A stretch of 39,630 nucleotides of DNA, taken from assembly GCA_903929005.1 (NCBI GenBank), contig CAIYTC010000188.1, positions 1 through 39,630 of the forward strand, read 5' to 3'. The stretch comes from an uncultured Dehalococcoidia bacterium. GTDB taxonomy: Bacteria > Chloroflexota > Dehalococcoidia > GIF9 > UBA5629. Shown piece after piece: positions 15,613 through 24,875 of the stretch. The position numbers were made by a program, and so were the translations under genes. Position 1 is the first letter of the stretch. Each line of letters opens with the position of its first letter. The notes under the pieces are model-generated. The model was not told the DNA's origin, made no database searches, and saw only the letters and a list, made by a program, of their open reading frames with translations.

Positions 15613-16086
15613 ATGTCTGTGCTGAAAATACGTACAAACCCTGATCCTGTGCTGCGGAAAAAAGCGAAAAAAATCGGCAGTGTTGATGATTCTGTCCGGA
15701 AGTTGATCGATGATATGATCGAAACCATGCAGGAAGCTTGCGGCGTGGGACTGGCAGCGAACCAGGTGGGGGCGCCGCTGAGAATCGTGGTCATCCAGGT
15801 TCCTGAGCAAGAGGTACTTGTCCTGGTAAACCCTGTAGTAGTGGAGACTAAAGGTGAGCGGTTGGTAATTGAAGGCTGCCTGAGCGTGCCGGGATACCAG
15901 GCCGAGGTAACCAGGGCGGAATCTGTCAGGATACAGGCCAGGGATAGAAACGGCAAACTCTTCCGCAAACGGGGCACGGAATTGCTGGCCCAGGCTATGC
16001 AACACGAGATAGATCACCTTAATGGTGTGCTATATATCGATTACCTCAAAGACAAGAGCCAACTGCTGAAAACCGATAGTATCTAA
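15613..16086 (+). CDS. def: Peptide deformylase
   Basis: Removes the formyl group from the N-terminal Met of new proteins; a Fe/Zn enzyme. All three motifs are present in the 157-residue protein: GVGLAANQ (44-51), EGCLS (87-91) and HEIDH (131-135). I chose ATG 15613 (MSVLKIRTNPDPVLR); TTG 15604 directly after the priA stop and GTG 15619 are alternatives. It ends the trmD-rplS-priA run, 30 bases from the converging gene at 16116. Confidence 0.96.
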   Translation: MSVLKIRTNPDPVLRKKAKKIGSVDDSVRKLIDDMIETMQEACGVGLAANQVGAPLRIVVIQVPEQEVLVLVNPVVVETKGERLVIEGCLSVPGYQAEVTRAESVRIQARDRNGKLFRKRGTELLAQAMQHEIDHLNGVLYIDYLKDKSQLLKTDSI

Positions 16087-16115
16087 AGGATAGGACACGC
16101 TATCGAATTCGGTTG

Positions 16116-17930
16116 CTAACCGGTCCAATCCATCTCGATTACGAATTTGCCTGTCCAGTTTTCCATAGATACCGGGTAGAATCCGGGGATATCCTTGATA
16201 ATCCGAAACTCTACTTCCTGGGTCTTGCCGGGTCCGAGAGTCACTTCCTGTTGGGCCTCCGCTATCCCCTTTACTCTTAGAATACAGGGGTGGTTGCCGG
16301 TGATTTCGCCCATATTGGTTACAGACGCGGTAACGATAACCGGCTGCCCTTGCCTGACGCGCTCCGGTGAAATGGAGAAATTGCTCACGATAAATGACGG
16401 AGGGACAAGTGGAATAACGGTAAAAAACCCGCCCAGCCCATCTATATCGGCATAGTAATCTCCAGGTGCATCTTTTACCACAGCGAAACTCGCCGTCTGG
16501 TTGGCGCCCGGTGGCAGGGTCACGTCGCTGATATTATCTACCACGCCGCCAATACGCAGCACAACACTGTATTTACCTGTTTGAATACCGTTATTTGACA
16601 CGATGATGCTTATATTTACCTGGTCACCGGCTTTAACATTGTTCGGCGTTATGGTCAGGTTGCTGACCGAAAATTTTGGCATGCCCATCGCTTGATATGC
16701 CCCCGGCATCTGCTGCATACCGCCCTGCGCGGGCGGATACATGCCTGGCTGCATTGAAGGCGGCATAGGGGGCTGACCGGGAGCATGCATGGGCTGCTGC
16801 ATGCCGGGAGGGGGATAAGCTGGCATCCCGGGCGGCATATGTTGTGGCGGTGGTTGCATCCCGAATGGCATCCCCGGCTGGTCTGCCGGTGCGTTAGACA
16901 TGGGAGGCTGCATACCATGTCCTCCTGGCTGTGGCATCACCGGTCTCATTCCCCGGGGCGGCTGCTGCGGGGTTTGCTGCCCACCCTGCGGCATATGGGG
17001 TGGCGGTGGATACTGAGGGCCGCTCATGGAAGGCGGCTGCATACCTTGCTGGAATTGCTGCTGGAAAGGCTGTTGCATGCCGGGTTGAACCTGTTGCTGA
17101 AAGGGCTGCTGCATGCCGGGTTGAACTTGTTGCTGAAAGGGCTGCTGCATGCCGGGCATTGGCATATCATAAGGGGAACCCGGTTGCCCCGGACCTTGCA
17201 TACCCATGGGCATTCCATCCGGCATGCCTGGAATTCCGGGCCGTGGCATACCGCCGGGCATGGGATAGGAGTCGGGGCCGCCTGGCTTGCCAGCTTTGCC
17301 TTTCTGGTTTGCCGGCTTTTTCCCCTGCTCAAGAGGCATGCCTTTTTTACCCGTTTTGGCGGGCTTTGTCACTACCAGGACAATCAGCAGCACGATCACA
17401 CCGAGTACGACACCGAAAAAACCCCATAGATATGGCGGAAACATGTCAAAGAAAGAGCCGCCCTTCACCGTAAAGAAACCCTGAAGATCCCCTATTCTGA
17501 CCTCGTTATTACCGGAGTCCTGTGCTGTAAGCTGGAAGACGACATCCTGGCTACCTTCAGGTTCCAGGGAAATCGACTCGGATGTTCCAACAGCCTTGCC
17601 GTTAACTTTTGCGGATAGCGCGTAATTAATCTGAGAAGCACTGCTATTAGTCGCCTTGACTTTAATAGTTACCGTTTTACCTTGATCTACTTCAACAGGC
17701 GATATAAAAGGGATTCCTTTGGATAATGTCAAACCGTCAGGTAAGCCGACGCTGGTATTATCAGTACCTGAAAAGGCCGCAAATAAAGTAATGGTACCAG
17801 AATGTATTTGTTCGTTTATTGATCGCTCCTGCCCGATCAGTAAATGGCTATTAGCACGCGCAGAATATGGCAGGAGAAATGCCATCAATATCAGCAAGGC
17901 AATTGGTAAAGATAATAGCAACCTTCTCAT
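16116..17930 (-). CDS. Membrane protein with CARDB-like domains and a Pro/Gln/Met-rich linker
   Basis: 604 residues of unknown function. A signal-like N-terminus (MRRLLLSLPIALLILMAFLL, with ARA at 24-26) is followed by an immunoglobulin-like domain (about 70-156) ending GDLQGFFTV. Then come a transmembrane helix (about 165-188), a Lys-rich stretch, a low-complexity Pro/Gly/Met/Gln linker (about 197-418) with three 12-residue repeats, and two more similar domains (about 419-506 and 511-601) ending GLGGFFTV and NWTGKFVI. The shared beta pattern and NxG/PG motifs resemble CARDB cell-adhesion-type domains. The Lys cluster after the helix predicts that the last two domains are cytoplasmic, unless the topology is unusual. 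GGAGG precedes the ATG by about 10 bases. Confidence 0.7.
   Translation of the reverse strand: MRRLLLSLPIALLILMAFLLPYSARANSHLLIGQERSINEQIHSGTITLFAAFSGTDNTSVGLPDGLTLSKGIPFISPVEVDQGKTVTIKVKATNSSASQINYALSAKVNGKAVGTSESISLEPEGSQDVVFQLTAQDSGNNEVRIGDLQGFFTVKGGSFFDMFPPYLWGFFGVVLGVIVLLIVLVVTKPAKTGKKGMPLEQGKKPANQKGKAGKPGGPDSYPMPGGMPRPGIPGMPDGMPMGMQGPGQPGSPYDMPMPGMQQPFQQQVQPGMQQPFQQQVQPGMQQPFQQQFQQGMQPPSMSGPQYPPPPHMPQGGQQTPQQPPRGMRPVMPQPGGHGMQPPMSNAPADQPGMPFGMQPPPQHMPPGMPAYPPPGMQQPMHAPGQPPMPPSMQPGMYPPAQGGMQQMPGAYQAMGMPKFSVSNLTITPNNVKAGDQVNISIIVSNNGIQTGKYSVVLRIGGVVDNISDVTLPPGANQTASFAVVKDAPGDYYADIDGLGGFFTVIPLVPPSFIVSNFSISPERVRQGQPVIVTASVTNMGEITGNHPCILRVKGIAEAQQEVTLGPGKTQEVEFRIIKDIPGFYPVSMENWTGKFVIEMDWTG
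17049..17156 (-). repeat. Three tandem 36-bp repeats within the CARDB-like protein gene
   Basis: Codons 259-294 encode PGMQQPFQQQVQ twice and PGMQQPFQQQFQ once, and the DNA copies are nearly identical. This suggests recent expansion by slippage or recombination; the copy number may vary between strains. Confidence 0.85.
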
Positions 17931-17975
17931 TTAAATTTAGCCTCCAAAATATTTAGCGCATACAATCATGGTAAT

Positions 17976-18004
17976 ACTGTACTCTAAAATTAAGTGTAAA
18001 TCAA
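17976..18004 (-). promoter_or_regulatory. Possible promoter for the CARDB-like gene
   Basis: On the minus strand: TTGATT (18004-17999), a 17-base spacer, TACAGT (17981-17976). The match is moderate (4 of 6 in each hexamer), and the site overlaps or closely follows the end of the zincin gene. Confidence 0.35.
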
Positions 18005-18010
18005 TAGTGA

Positions 18011-18388
18011 TTAAATGTCCTGGCCATTTTCAATTTGGTACAGGCGTTCTTCGTCAAGTCCAAAGTAGTGGGCTATTTCATGCTTCACGGTTTTTACAAT
18101 TTCCTCTTTTAACTCTTTCTTCGTTGTACACTGTGCTTCCAGGGGTTTTTGAAATATGCTGATCTTATCAGGGAGAACCAAATTGTAACTTTGATCGCGC
18201 TGGGTCCGGGGAGTACCCTCATATAAACCGAGCAGATCATATTTGTTTTTTAATCCCACGCTGCTTAATTGCTCCCTGCTTGGCCAGTCTTCTATCAGGA
18301 TATCGACGTTATCCAGTAATTCCTTAAATTCAGCCGGCAGGCTGGAAATAACCTCCATTACAATACCATTAAACTTTTCAGCCAGCAT
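18011..18388 (-). CDS. Small zincin-type metallopeptidase-family protein
   Basis: A 125-residue protein of the short metallopeptidase family (zincin_1 / MMP-like). The zinc motif is HEIAHYFGLDEERL, with H103, E104 and H107, and Asp112 as possible third ligand. The upstream sequence LLGLYEGTPRTQR and a beta region (ISIFQKPLE) match the family layout. Substrates are unknown for the family. No signal peptide, so it acts in the cytoplasm. It lies upstream of the CARDB-like gene on the same strand (80 bases) and is divergent from leuS. Confidence 0.8.
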   Translation of the reverse strand: MLAEKFNGIVMEVISSLPAEFKELLDNVDILIEDWPSREQLSSVGLKNKYDLLGLYEGTPRTQRDQSYNLVLPDKISIFQKPLEAQCTTKKELKEEIVKTVKHEIAHYFGLDEERLYQIENGQDI

Positions 18389-18468
18389 ATTTGCTATCCT
18401 ATGTGAATTAATAATATCAAATTTTAACTATTTCAGCATTTTTCGTCATTAAATAATACTTATAGATA

Positions 18469-18497
18469 TTGACGGTCGAAGGCCCAAAGGCTAAAAT
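18469..18497 (+). promoter_or_regulatory. Promoter of leuS, predicting an almost leaderless mRNA
   Basis: TTGACG (18469-18474), a 17-base spacer, TAAAAT (18492-18497). The expected start near 18504 is only about 4 bases before the chosen leuS ATG (18508). No T-box leader is present. Confidence 0.5.
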
Positions 18498-18507
18498 TCT
18501 GACTATT

Positions 18508-20958
18508 ATGAAAGCTGCAAGTAAATATAACCCACAAGAAATCGAAAGGAAATGGCAGGAGAGGTGGGCTCAAGATCATTTATACCAGGTCAAAGAGGAT
18601 GATCCCCGGCCCAAGTTCTATGCCTTAACTATGTTTCCTTATACCTCCGGTGACCTGCATATCGGGCACTGGTATGCCATGGCGCCTTCCGATGTCTATG
18701 CCAGGTATAAGATGATGCAGGGTTATAACGTACTTCATCCGATGGGTTTTGATGCGTTCGGTTTGCCGGCTGAAAACAAAGCGATCGCCACGGGCGTCAA
18801 CCCCGCTGTGTGGACGATGAAGAATGTTGAAAATATGCGCCGCCAGTTGAAAACTATTGGCGCGATATATGATTGGAACCGGGAGGTTATTACCTGCCTG
18901 CCGGAATATTATAAGTGGACGCAGTGGTTTTTCTTGAAGCTGTATGAAGCAGGCCTTGCTTACCGTGGCAGGGCGGCTGTCAACTGGTGCCCCAGGTGCC
19001 AGACGGTACTGGCCAATGAACAGGTTGTGGGCGAAGGGATATGCTGGCGCTGCGATAGCATGGTTGAAAAAAAGCAGCTTGAACAATGGTTCTTCAAAAT
19101 AACCAGGTATGCTGACGAGTTGCTGGATTTTAAAAATATAGATTGGCCTGAGCGGATCCGTATCATGCAGACCAACTGGATTGGCAAAAGCTACGGGGCC
19201 GATATCTCTTTCGGGTTGGAAAACCCGGGTATACAGGAAAAGGAAATCAGGGTTTTTACTACGCGCCCGGATACTCTTTTCGGTGTCACCTTCTTTGTGC
19301 TGGCGCCTGAGCACCCGCTGGTGACAGAGTTAACCACTTCCGACAGGAAAGAAGAGGTGGAAGCCTATGTCCGCACAGCGCAAAGACAAACGGAGTATGA
19401 AAGAACAGCCGCGGATACTGAAAAAACCGGTGTGTTTTTAGGAAGCTATGTGATAAACCACGTAAATGGCGAAAAAGTTCCTGTGTGGATAGCTGATTAC
19501 GTTTTACCGCAGTACGGAACCGGTGCTGTGATGGGTGTTCCCGCGCACGACCAGCGTGACTTCGATTTCGCCCAAAAGTATGGCATCCCGATAAGGATAG
19601 TGGTTGCCCCCGATGTTTGGGATGGCAGTGACCTTGAGGCGGCCCTCATCGGGGGTGGGCACATGGTGAATTCGGGACAGTTTAACGGGCTATCCGATGA
19701 AGAAATGGTGTCCGCTATCTGCGATTATTTATCCGGTAAAGGGTGGGGCGGGAAAACGATAACGTACCGTATCAGGGATTGGTTGATTTCACGCCAGCGT
19801 TACTGGGGAGCGCCCATCCCAATGGTCTATTGCGAAAAATGTGGAATCATTCCAGTTCCTGAAAAGGAATTGCCGGTTTTGCTGCCGCCGGATGCCGAAT
19901 TTAAGCCAACAGGCGAATCACCACTGAAATACTGTGAGGCTTTTGTAAACACGCAATGTCCCCAATGCGGCTCAGACGCCAGAAGGGAAACCGATACCAT
20001 GGATACATTTATGTGCTCATCCTGGTATTTTATGCGCTATGCCAGCCCGGCCTGCGATAAATATCCCTTCGATAAGGACCAAATCAAGTCCTGGATGCCA
20101 GTGGATGTATATACCGGCGGTGCTGAACATGCCACTATGCACCTGCTCTACGCGCGTTTCTTTGTTAAAGCTATCAGGGATATGGGGATTGTCAATTTTG
20201 ATGAGCCGTTTACCAGGCTTTTTAACCAGGGTATCATTGTCTGCCAGGGCGAAAAAATGAGCAAGTCCAGGGGTAATGTGGTAACCCCCGACGTATATGT
20301 TGCCGACCTTGGCGCCGATGCCGTGCGGGTTTATCTGATGTTCGTGGGCCCGTGGGAACAGGGTGGTGAGTGGAACGACAATGGTATTGTTGGGATGTAC
20401 AGGTGGCTCAATAGGGTCTGGAATTTGGTGTCCTCGGGGTACCAGGAGAAAAGTATTGACGCTGATACTGAGAAGGAATGCCAACGGGTTTTGCACAAGA
20501 CCATTAAGAAAGCCACCGAAGATATGGAAAAGTTCCGTTTCAACACGATGCTGGCGGCATTAATGGAGTATACTAATATGTTTAGCAAGGTACTTGATAA
20601 TGGTTCTATCTCCAGCGTTGCCTGGGCTGAAGCTATGAAAACGCTATTGATTTTGCTAGCCCCTTCGGCTCCGCATATGGCGGAGGAACTCTGGGTGCAG
20701 CTCGGGCACCCGTATAGCATACATCAGCAAATTTGGCCGAAATGGGATAAGGCGCTGGCTGCCGACGAGGAAGTTACCCTGGTTATCCAGGTTAATGGTA
20801 AGCTCAGGGATAAACTGCCGGCGCCGGTGAATATTACCGAGGACGAAGCCAGAAAGCTTGCTTTTGGGCAGGAGCGAATAAGGAGTTATATTGAAGGTAA
20901 AACTGTTGCTAAAATCGTCTACGTACCGGGCAAGCTGCTGAATATCGTGCTGAAGTAA
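18508..20958 (+). CDS. leuS: Leucyl-tRNA synthetase
   Basis: Charges tRNA-Leu with leucine; class I synthetase. With ATG 18508 the protein has 816 residues. HIGH is at 51-54 within FPYTSGDLHIGHWYAMAPSD, zinc-ribbon cysteines (CPRCQTVLANEQV...CWRC) follow, the CP1 editing domain has VFTTRPDTLFGVTF and GTGAVMGVPAHDQRDFDFA, and KMSKS is at 583-587. The C-terminal anticodon-binding domain ends with VQVNGKLRDK-type residues. A TTG 39 bases upstream is in frame, but it coincides with the -35 hexamer, so it cannot be the start if that promoter is used. Confidence 0.97.
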   Translation: MKAASKYNPQEIERKWQERWAQDHLYQVKEDDPRPKFYALTMFPYTSGDLHIGHWYAMAPSDVYARYKMMQGYNVLHPMGFDAFGLPAENKAIATGVNPAVWTMKNVENMRRQLKTIGAIYDWNREVITCLPEYYKWTQWFFLKLYEAGLAYRGRAAVNWCPRCQTVLANEQVVGEGICWRCDSMVEKKQLEQWFFKITRYADELLDFKNIDWPERIRIMQTNWIGKSYGADISFGLENPGIQEKEIRVFTTRPDTLFGVTFFVLAPEHPLVTELTTSDRKEEVEAYVRTAQRQTEYERTAADTEKTGVFLGSYVINHVNGEKVPVWIADYVLPQYGTGAVMGVPAHDQRDFDFAQKYGIPIRIVVAPDVWDGSDLEAALIGGGHMVNSGQFNGLSDEEMVSAICDYLSGKGWGGKTITYRIRDWLISRQRYWGAPIPMVYCEKCGIIPVPEKELPVLLPPDAEFKPTGESPLKYCEAFVNTQCPQCGSDARRETDTMDTFMCSSWYFMRYASPACDKYPFDKDQIKSWMPVDVYTGGAEHATMHLLYARFFVKAIRDMGIVNFDEPFTRLFNQGIIVCQGEKMSKSRGNVVTPDVYVADLGADAVRVYLMFVGPWEQGGEWNDNGIVGMYRWLNRVWNLVSSGYQEKSIDADTEKECQRVLHKTIKKATEDMEKFRFNTMLAALMEYTNMFSKVLDNGSISSVAWAEAMKTLLILLAPSAPHMAEELWVQLGHPYSIHQQIWPKWDKALAADEEVTLVIQVNGKLRDKLPAPVNITEDEARKLAFGQERIRSYIEGKTVAKIVYVPGKLLNIVLK

Positions 20959-21016
20959 GCTGTGAGTGGCATTAAATGCGGTGCGCCCTGAAAAATACGA
21001 TTAAAGAGGTGTAATT

Positions 21017-22246
21017 ATGCTGGAAGCTTTGCTGACCGGGAAACAGAAGGCGTTGCGAGAAGAAGTGAGGCGTTACGTGAAATCGGTACCGAAGCAGTTA
21101 TTGCTGGATATGGACGCCGATAAGATCAGGTATCCACGGGAATATGTGACCGGGCTGGCCAAGAAAAAACTGTTGGGGCTAAGGTTTTCACCCGAGTATG
21201 GAGGCAGGGGTTTGAAATGGGTTGATGAAATCATTGCGCTGGAAGAGATCGGAGTGCTGGGGATGTCGTTAGGTTGCCTTTTCTCCCTGGTCAGTATAGT
21301 GGGTGAGGCACTGGACGTTTTTGGTACTGAACAACAAAAAAAGAAATACCTGGGGCCTTTATTAAAAGGCCAGATTTTCTGTGCCGAAGCTTTAACTGAA
21401 CCAAGAGGTGGTTCGGATTTTTTCGGCGCTACTACAACGGCCGTTAAAAAGGGTGATTATTACATATTGAATGGGCAAAAAAGGTTCGTAGTTGGGGCGG
21501 AGGGAGCGGATATTTTCCTTGTCTATGCCAGGACTGAAGGTGCAGCAGGAAAATCGATAAGCGCTTTTGTGGTTGAGAGGGATATGGGAGTAGAGGCGAA
21601 ATATATCTATGGGTTACTGGGTACTCGCGGTGGCGGTGCGGGGAGGCTGGTATTTAAAAATACCAGGGTGCCCGGGGAGAACCTGATCCTGGGCTTAAAC
21701 AGGGGCGCCGACGTATTTAACCAGATGATGATTCCGGAGAGGATGACTTCTGCTGCCGGAGCAGTGGGACTGGCCAGGGCTGCACTTGAACTGGCAACTA
21801 AATATAGCGACAAGCGGAAGGCCTTCGGACGCAAAATACGTGAATTTGAGGGGGTCAGCTTCAGAATTGCCGACAGTATCACCAAGCTTGATGCAGCCAG
21901 TACCCTGGTTTATGGTGCGGCCGTTACGGTAGATGCTATGGGCAGCACGGGTTATTCACGCAGGCTGGTATCGGAAGCAAAAAGGTTTGCCACTGAAGCG
22001 GCCTGGGAGATTATTAACAATGCGATGCAGGTAGTGGGCGGCATCGGATATACCAATGTATACCCGCTGGAAAAAATGCTCAGGGATGCCAGGCTTTCAA
22101 TTATCTGGACGGGCACCAGCGAAATTATGAATCTAATCATACAACATGAGTATTACCGTGAAACTCTGGCGCCGGCCGATAAAGTCCGTAATGTGGAGGA
22201 GGATGCGCAGGAAGCGCACGCCATCGATGAGAAAATATATGAGTGA
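21017..22246 (+). CDS. Acyl-CoA dehydrogenase family protein
   Basis: An FAD-dependent flavoenzyme that makes a 2,3-double bond in an acyl-CoA, passing electrons to an electron-transfer flavoprotein. The 409 residues follow the family: N-terminal helices, the middle domain [32 protein letters not shown], the arm [15 protein letters not shown] and [21 protein letters not shown]. The usual catalytic Glu in the yEGTsEI motif is Thr365 here (IWTGTSEI). A Glu is present at E241 ([13 protein letters not shown]), the position used as base by isovaleryl-CoA-type members. Substrate is therefore undetermined. AGAGGTG precedes the ATG. The stop overlaps the next start, so yggS and proC follow in one unit. 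Confidence 0.9.
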   Translation: MLEALLTGKQKALREEVRRYVKSVPKQLLLDMDADKIRYPREYVTGLAKKKLLGLRFSPEYGGRGLKWVDEIIALEEIGVLGMSLGCLFSLVSIVGEALDVFGTEQQKKKYLGPLLKGQIFCAEALTEPRGGSDFFGATTTAVKKGDYYILNGQKRFVVGAEGADIFLVYARTEGAAGKSISAFVVERDMGVEAKYIYGLLGTRGGGAGRLVFKNTRVPGENLILGLNRGADVFNQMMIPERMTSAAGAVGLARAALELATKYSDKRKAFGRKIREFEGVSFRIADSITKLDAASTLVYGAAVTVDAMGSTGYSRRLVSEAKRFATEAAWEIINNAMQVVGGIGYTNVYPLEKMLRDARLSIIWTGTSEIMNLIIQHEYYRETLAPADKVRNVEEDAQEAHAIDEKIYE

Positions 22247-22953
22247 AAAAGACAGTTGAAATTCGCAGGTTCGTGGTCGTAGGTTTGCTGTATAATATCG
22301 AAGATAAAATTATCAAGCTGCGCAGCCGGATTGCGAGGGCATGTACGAGAAGCTGTAGAGATTTAGCTGAAGTAAAAGTCATAGCTGTTACAAAGAACTT
22401 TTCCTCCGCTGTGGTCCGTGACGCGATCCAATGTGGTTTGAGAGATTTCGGGGAAAACAGGGTACGGGAAGTATATACCAAGTATAAGGAATTGGATGAT
22501 ATACGGCCGCTCATCAGGCTGCACTTTATCGGGCACCTGCAAACCAATAAGGTTAAGGACGCGCTGGAAACTGTTGACATAATACACAGCATTGACACAC
22601 TACGGTTGGCGCAGGTGATAAATGAACGGGCAGCGAAAAAAGCGCCGGTTCTTATACAGGTTAACGTCACAGGGGAAGAAACTAAATATGGCTTTTCAAT
22701 AAATGAGATAGGTACTGCGGTCAGTCAAATCAGCAGAATGCCCAACATAGAGGTCTTGGGACTCATGACGGTTGCCCCCCTGGTTGCTGACCCACAGGAC
22801 GTAAGGCCAGTTTTTATTAGGTTGAAGAAGTTAAATACCTCGTACGGGTTTAAGGAGCTTTCCATGGGCATGACCGATGATTTCGAGGTAGCAATTGAAG
22901 AGGGGGCTACCATGGTGAGGATAGGGCGGGCCATCTTTGGTGAAAGGAGCTGA
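22243..22953 (+). CDS. YggS family pyridoxal phosphate-binding protein
   Basis: A PLP homeostasis protein of alanine-racemase N-terminal fold. [10 protein letters not shown] holds the PLP Lys. [61 protein letters not shown] and [28 protein letters not shown] are all typical. The GTG at 22243 overlaps the acyl-CoA dehydrogenase stop; it gives a head ([14 protein letters not shown]) longer than usual, and TTG 22285 would give the standard N-terminus. Adjacency with proC, 3 bases downstream, is a very common bacterial arrangement. Confidence 0.93.
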   Translation: MKKTVEIRRFVVVGLLYNIEDKIIKLRSRIARACTRSCRDLAEVKVIAVTKNFSSAVVRDAIQCGLRDFGENRVREVYTKYKELDDIRPLIRLHFIGHLQTNKVKDALETVDIIHSIDTLRLAQVINERAAKKAPVLIQVNVTGEETKYGFSINEIGTAVSQISRMPNIEVLGLMTVAPLVADPQDVRPVFIRLKKLNTSYGFKELSMGMTDDFEVAIEEGATMVRIGRAIFGERS

Positions 22954-22956
22954 CGT

Positions 22957-23757
22957 ATGAAAATAGCCATAATTGGTGGGGGAACGATGGGCGGAGCGAT
23001 GGTGAAAAGCCTGTTACGCAGGAGGCTGGTCACCAAACAAGATATTGTGGTGAGCGATGTTATGCCCGAGTGCCGCGCTCTATTGAATAAAAGATATGGT
23101 GTTAAAGTGACAGATGATAATGCCGCTGCTGTGAACGGGGCTGATGTAGTCATCCTGGCGGTCAAGCCGCAGGAAATAATTGCGGTAGCGGGGCAGATAG
23201 CCAAGCAATTAAAATCGCAGTTGGTGATCTCCATAGCTGCTGGCATTAACCTGCAAGATCTTTATCAGCAGCTTAATTACAGGGCTGTAGTGCGTGCTAT
23301 GCCGAATACCCCCGCGCAGGTTGGTAAAGGTATGACAGCCTGGACTGCCAGCCAAGAATTATCGAAGCAACAATATGCGGTAGCCAGGTTGGTATTGACA
23401 GCGATGGGAGAAGAGCAGTATTTCGCGGAGGAAAAATATATAGATATGGCCACCGCAATCAGCGGCAGCGGCCCGGCTTATGTATTCCTGTTTATTGAAT
23501 CACTTATCGATGCAGGTGTCCATATTGGTTTGCCCCGGAATATTGCCCAGAAACTTGTTATTGAGACTATTGTGGGATCGGCTGAAGCAATGAAAAAAAT
23601 GGCCAGGCATCCGGCTGAGCTAAAAAATATGGTTACCTCGCCGGGCGGCACCACTACTGAGGCCTTGCTGCATCTTGAAAGCGGTGGATTGAGATCGCTT
23701 CTTATCAATGCGGTAGCCGCAGCCTATAACAAAGCTAAAAACCTGGGCGTTAAGTGA
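22957..23757 (+). CDS. proC: Pyrroline-5-carboxylate reductase
   Basis: The last step of proline synthesis: reduces 1-pyrroline-5-carboxylate with NAD(P)H. The 266-residue protein has the Rossmann start KIAIIGGGTMGGAM, VVILAVKPQEI, VRAMPNTPAQVGKGMTAW and the P5CR signature region SGSGPAYVFLFIESLIDAG, ending with VTSPGGTTTEALLHLESGG. GAAAGGAGC lies before the ATG. It is the third gene of the acyl-CoA dehydrogenase-yggS-proC unit and converges on the methyltransferase gene 24 bases away. Confidence 0.96.
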   Translation: MKIAIIGGGTMGGAMVKSLLRRRLVTKQDIVVSDVMPECRALLNKRYGVKVTDDNAAAVNGADVVILAVKPQEIIAVAGQIAKQLKSQLVISIAAGINLQDLYQQLNYRAVVRAMPNTPAQVGKGMTAWTASQELSKQQYAVARLVLTAMGEEQYFAEEKYIDMATAISGSGPAYVFLFIESLIDAGVHIGLPRNIAQKLVIETIVGSAEAMKKMARHPAELKNMVTSPGGTTTEALLHLESGGLRSLLINAVAAAYNKAKNLGVK

Positions 23758-23781
23758 ACAGGCAGATGCGGATCCCGCTAA

Positions 23782-24498
23782 TTAATTCTCTGCAGGTTTA
23801 CGGCAATAAATTACTGTGCTCTTGGGGAAAACGTGGTTGAGGCCACCTTCAATCCATTTCGTATATTTGTGGCCTGAATATATATCCCACACTAAGAATT
23901 TGTAATACAAAGACGGGATAAGGGCCTTTTCATTCTTAAGCCCGAATATACCTTTGACCCACCAGTAGGCTGAGTGCAGCGCATGCTTATATCTGATGGC
24001 ATAAATATCCAGGTTGAATTTCCTGAGTAAATCCAGTATATCCCGCTGTTTATATATCCTGATATGGCCGCCGGGAGCATTGTGATAATCATCAGATATT
24101 TTCCAGCAGATAGATTCCGCGAAGTGAGAAGGTACGCTGACTGCCAGTACGCCGCCGGGTTTTAAAACGCGGTTTAACTCGGATACCGCTTTATCATCAT
24201 CCGGTATGTGCTCCAGGACTTCAGAGCAGATCACCTTATGAAACTCTGCATCAGCGAAAGGAAGGCTGGTTACGCTCCCCGCAACCATATGCCAGGATCC
24301 GGCAGTCTCCTTTTTTTCATCCATCTGGTAAAGCATGCAACTGGCCTTTTGCAGGCTCGCTATATCAAGATCCAGGGCCACCGATGATCCCTTGTTGGCC
24401 TTACACATCTGCCAGATGTGACGTCCGCCGCCACAACCGGCATCCAACATTAATTCACCACCCTTGATCTGTAATAGATCAAGGTCAATGGTTAACAT
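23782..24498 (-). CDS. Class I SAM-dependent methyltransferase (type 11)
   Basis: 238 residues. SAM-binding motif I is MLDAGCGGGRHIWQM near 17-31, followed by the acidic ALDLDIASLQ, GSVTSLPFADAEFHKVICSEVLEHIPDD and LKPGGVLAVSVPS. The C-terminal 90 residues are less conserved and rich in aromatic residues. Substrate is unknown; the fold is used for quinones, lipids and small molecules. TATACT (24508-24503, minus strand) ends 4 bases before the ATG, so this gene may have its own promoter with almost no leader, although no good -35 is seen. Confidence 0.85.
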   Translation of the reverse strand: MLTIDLDLLQIKGGELMLDAGCGGGRHIWQMCKANKGSSVALDLDIASLQKASCMLYQMDEKKETAGSWHMVAGSVTSLPFADAEFHKVICSEVLEHIPDDDKAVSELNRVLKPGGVLAVSVPSHFAESICWKISDDYHNAPGGHIRIYKQRDILDLLRKFNLDIYAIRYKHALHSAYWWVKGIFGLKNEKALIPSLYYKFLVWDIYSGHKYTKWIEGGLNHVFPKSTVIYCRKPAEN

Positions 24499-24525
24499 GA
24501 ATAGTATATCTTCCGGAAGCTACTT

Positions 24526-24786
24526 TTAGGCGGGTGTCTTCCCGGGGTGAAGTTTCTTCCATTTATCCAGGAGTTGATCTTTGGATTCCTTATGGCCGGG
24601 ATCAAGGACACAGCAGTCCACCGGGCAGACTTCGACGCATTTTGGCTTATCAAACCAGCCTATGCATTCTGTGCATTTGGCTGCATCAATTACATATATG
24701 GTCTCCCCTTCTTTTATTGCTTCATTCTTACATTCTGCTTCACAGGCGCCGCAACTGATACAATCGTCAGTGATTTTGTAAGCCAT
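24526..24786 (-). CDS. 2[4Fe-4S] ferredoxin
   Basis: An 86-residue electron carrier. The first cluster is [11 protein letters not shown], lacking the usual Pro after the last Cys (CK). The second is [21 protein letters not shown], with 8 residues between the second and third Cys, as in Allochromatium-type ferredoxins. The Lys-rich C-terminal extension (about 60-86) is charged. I chose ATG 24786 (MAYKITDDC), with GGAGGT 11 bases upstream; an upstream in-frame start adds 15 unconserved residues. It is a candidate electron partner in this strain's anaerobic metabolism, but no direct link to complex I is visible. Confidence 0.93.
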   Translation of the reverse strand: MAYKITDDCISCGACEAECKNEAIKEGETIYVIDAAKCTECIGWFDKPKCVEVCPVDCCVLDPGHKESKDQLLDKWKKLHPGKTPA

Positions 24787-24875
24787 TTTTCTTAGAACCT
24801 CCAGATTCAATAATTTTGATTTTAACCGCAATTAAGCGAAATAGGCTACTAAATTATATCTGTATTCAGGGCTAT

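Noticed and set aside
16785-17473. Long plus-strand frames opposite the CARDB-like gene
   Set aside because: They arise from the low-complexity Pro/Gln/Met linker on the other strand and have no coding-like composition.
18389-18507. T-box leader before leuS
   Set aside because: The gap is too short, has no T-box motif, and the promoter lies almost at the start codon.
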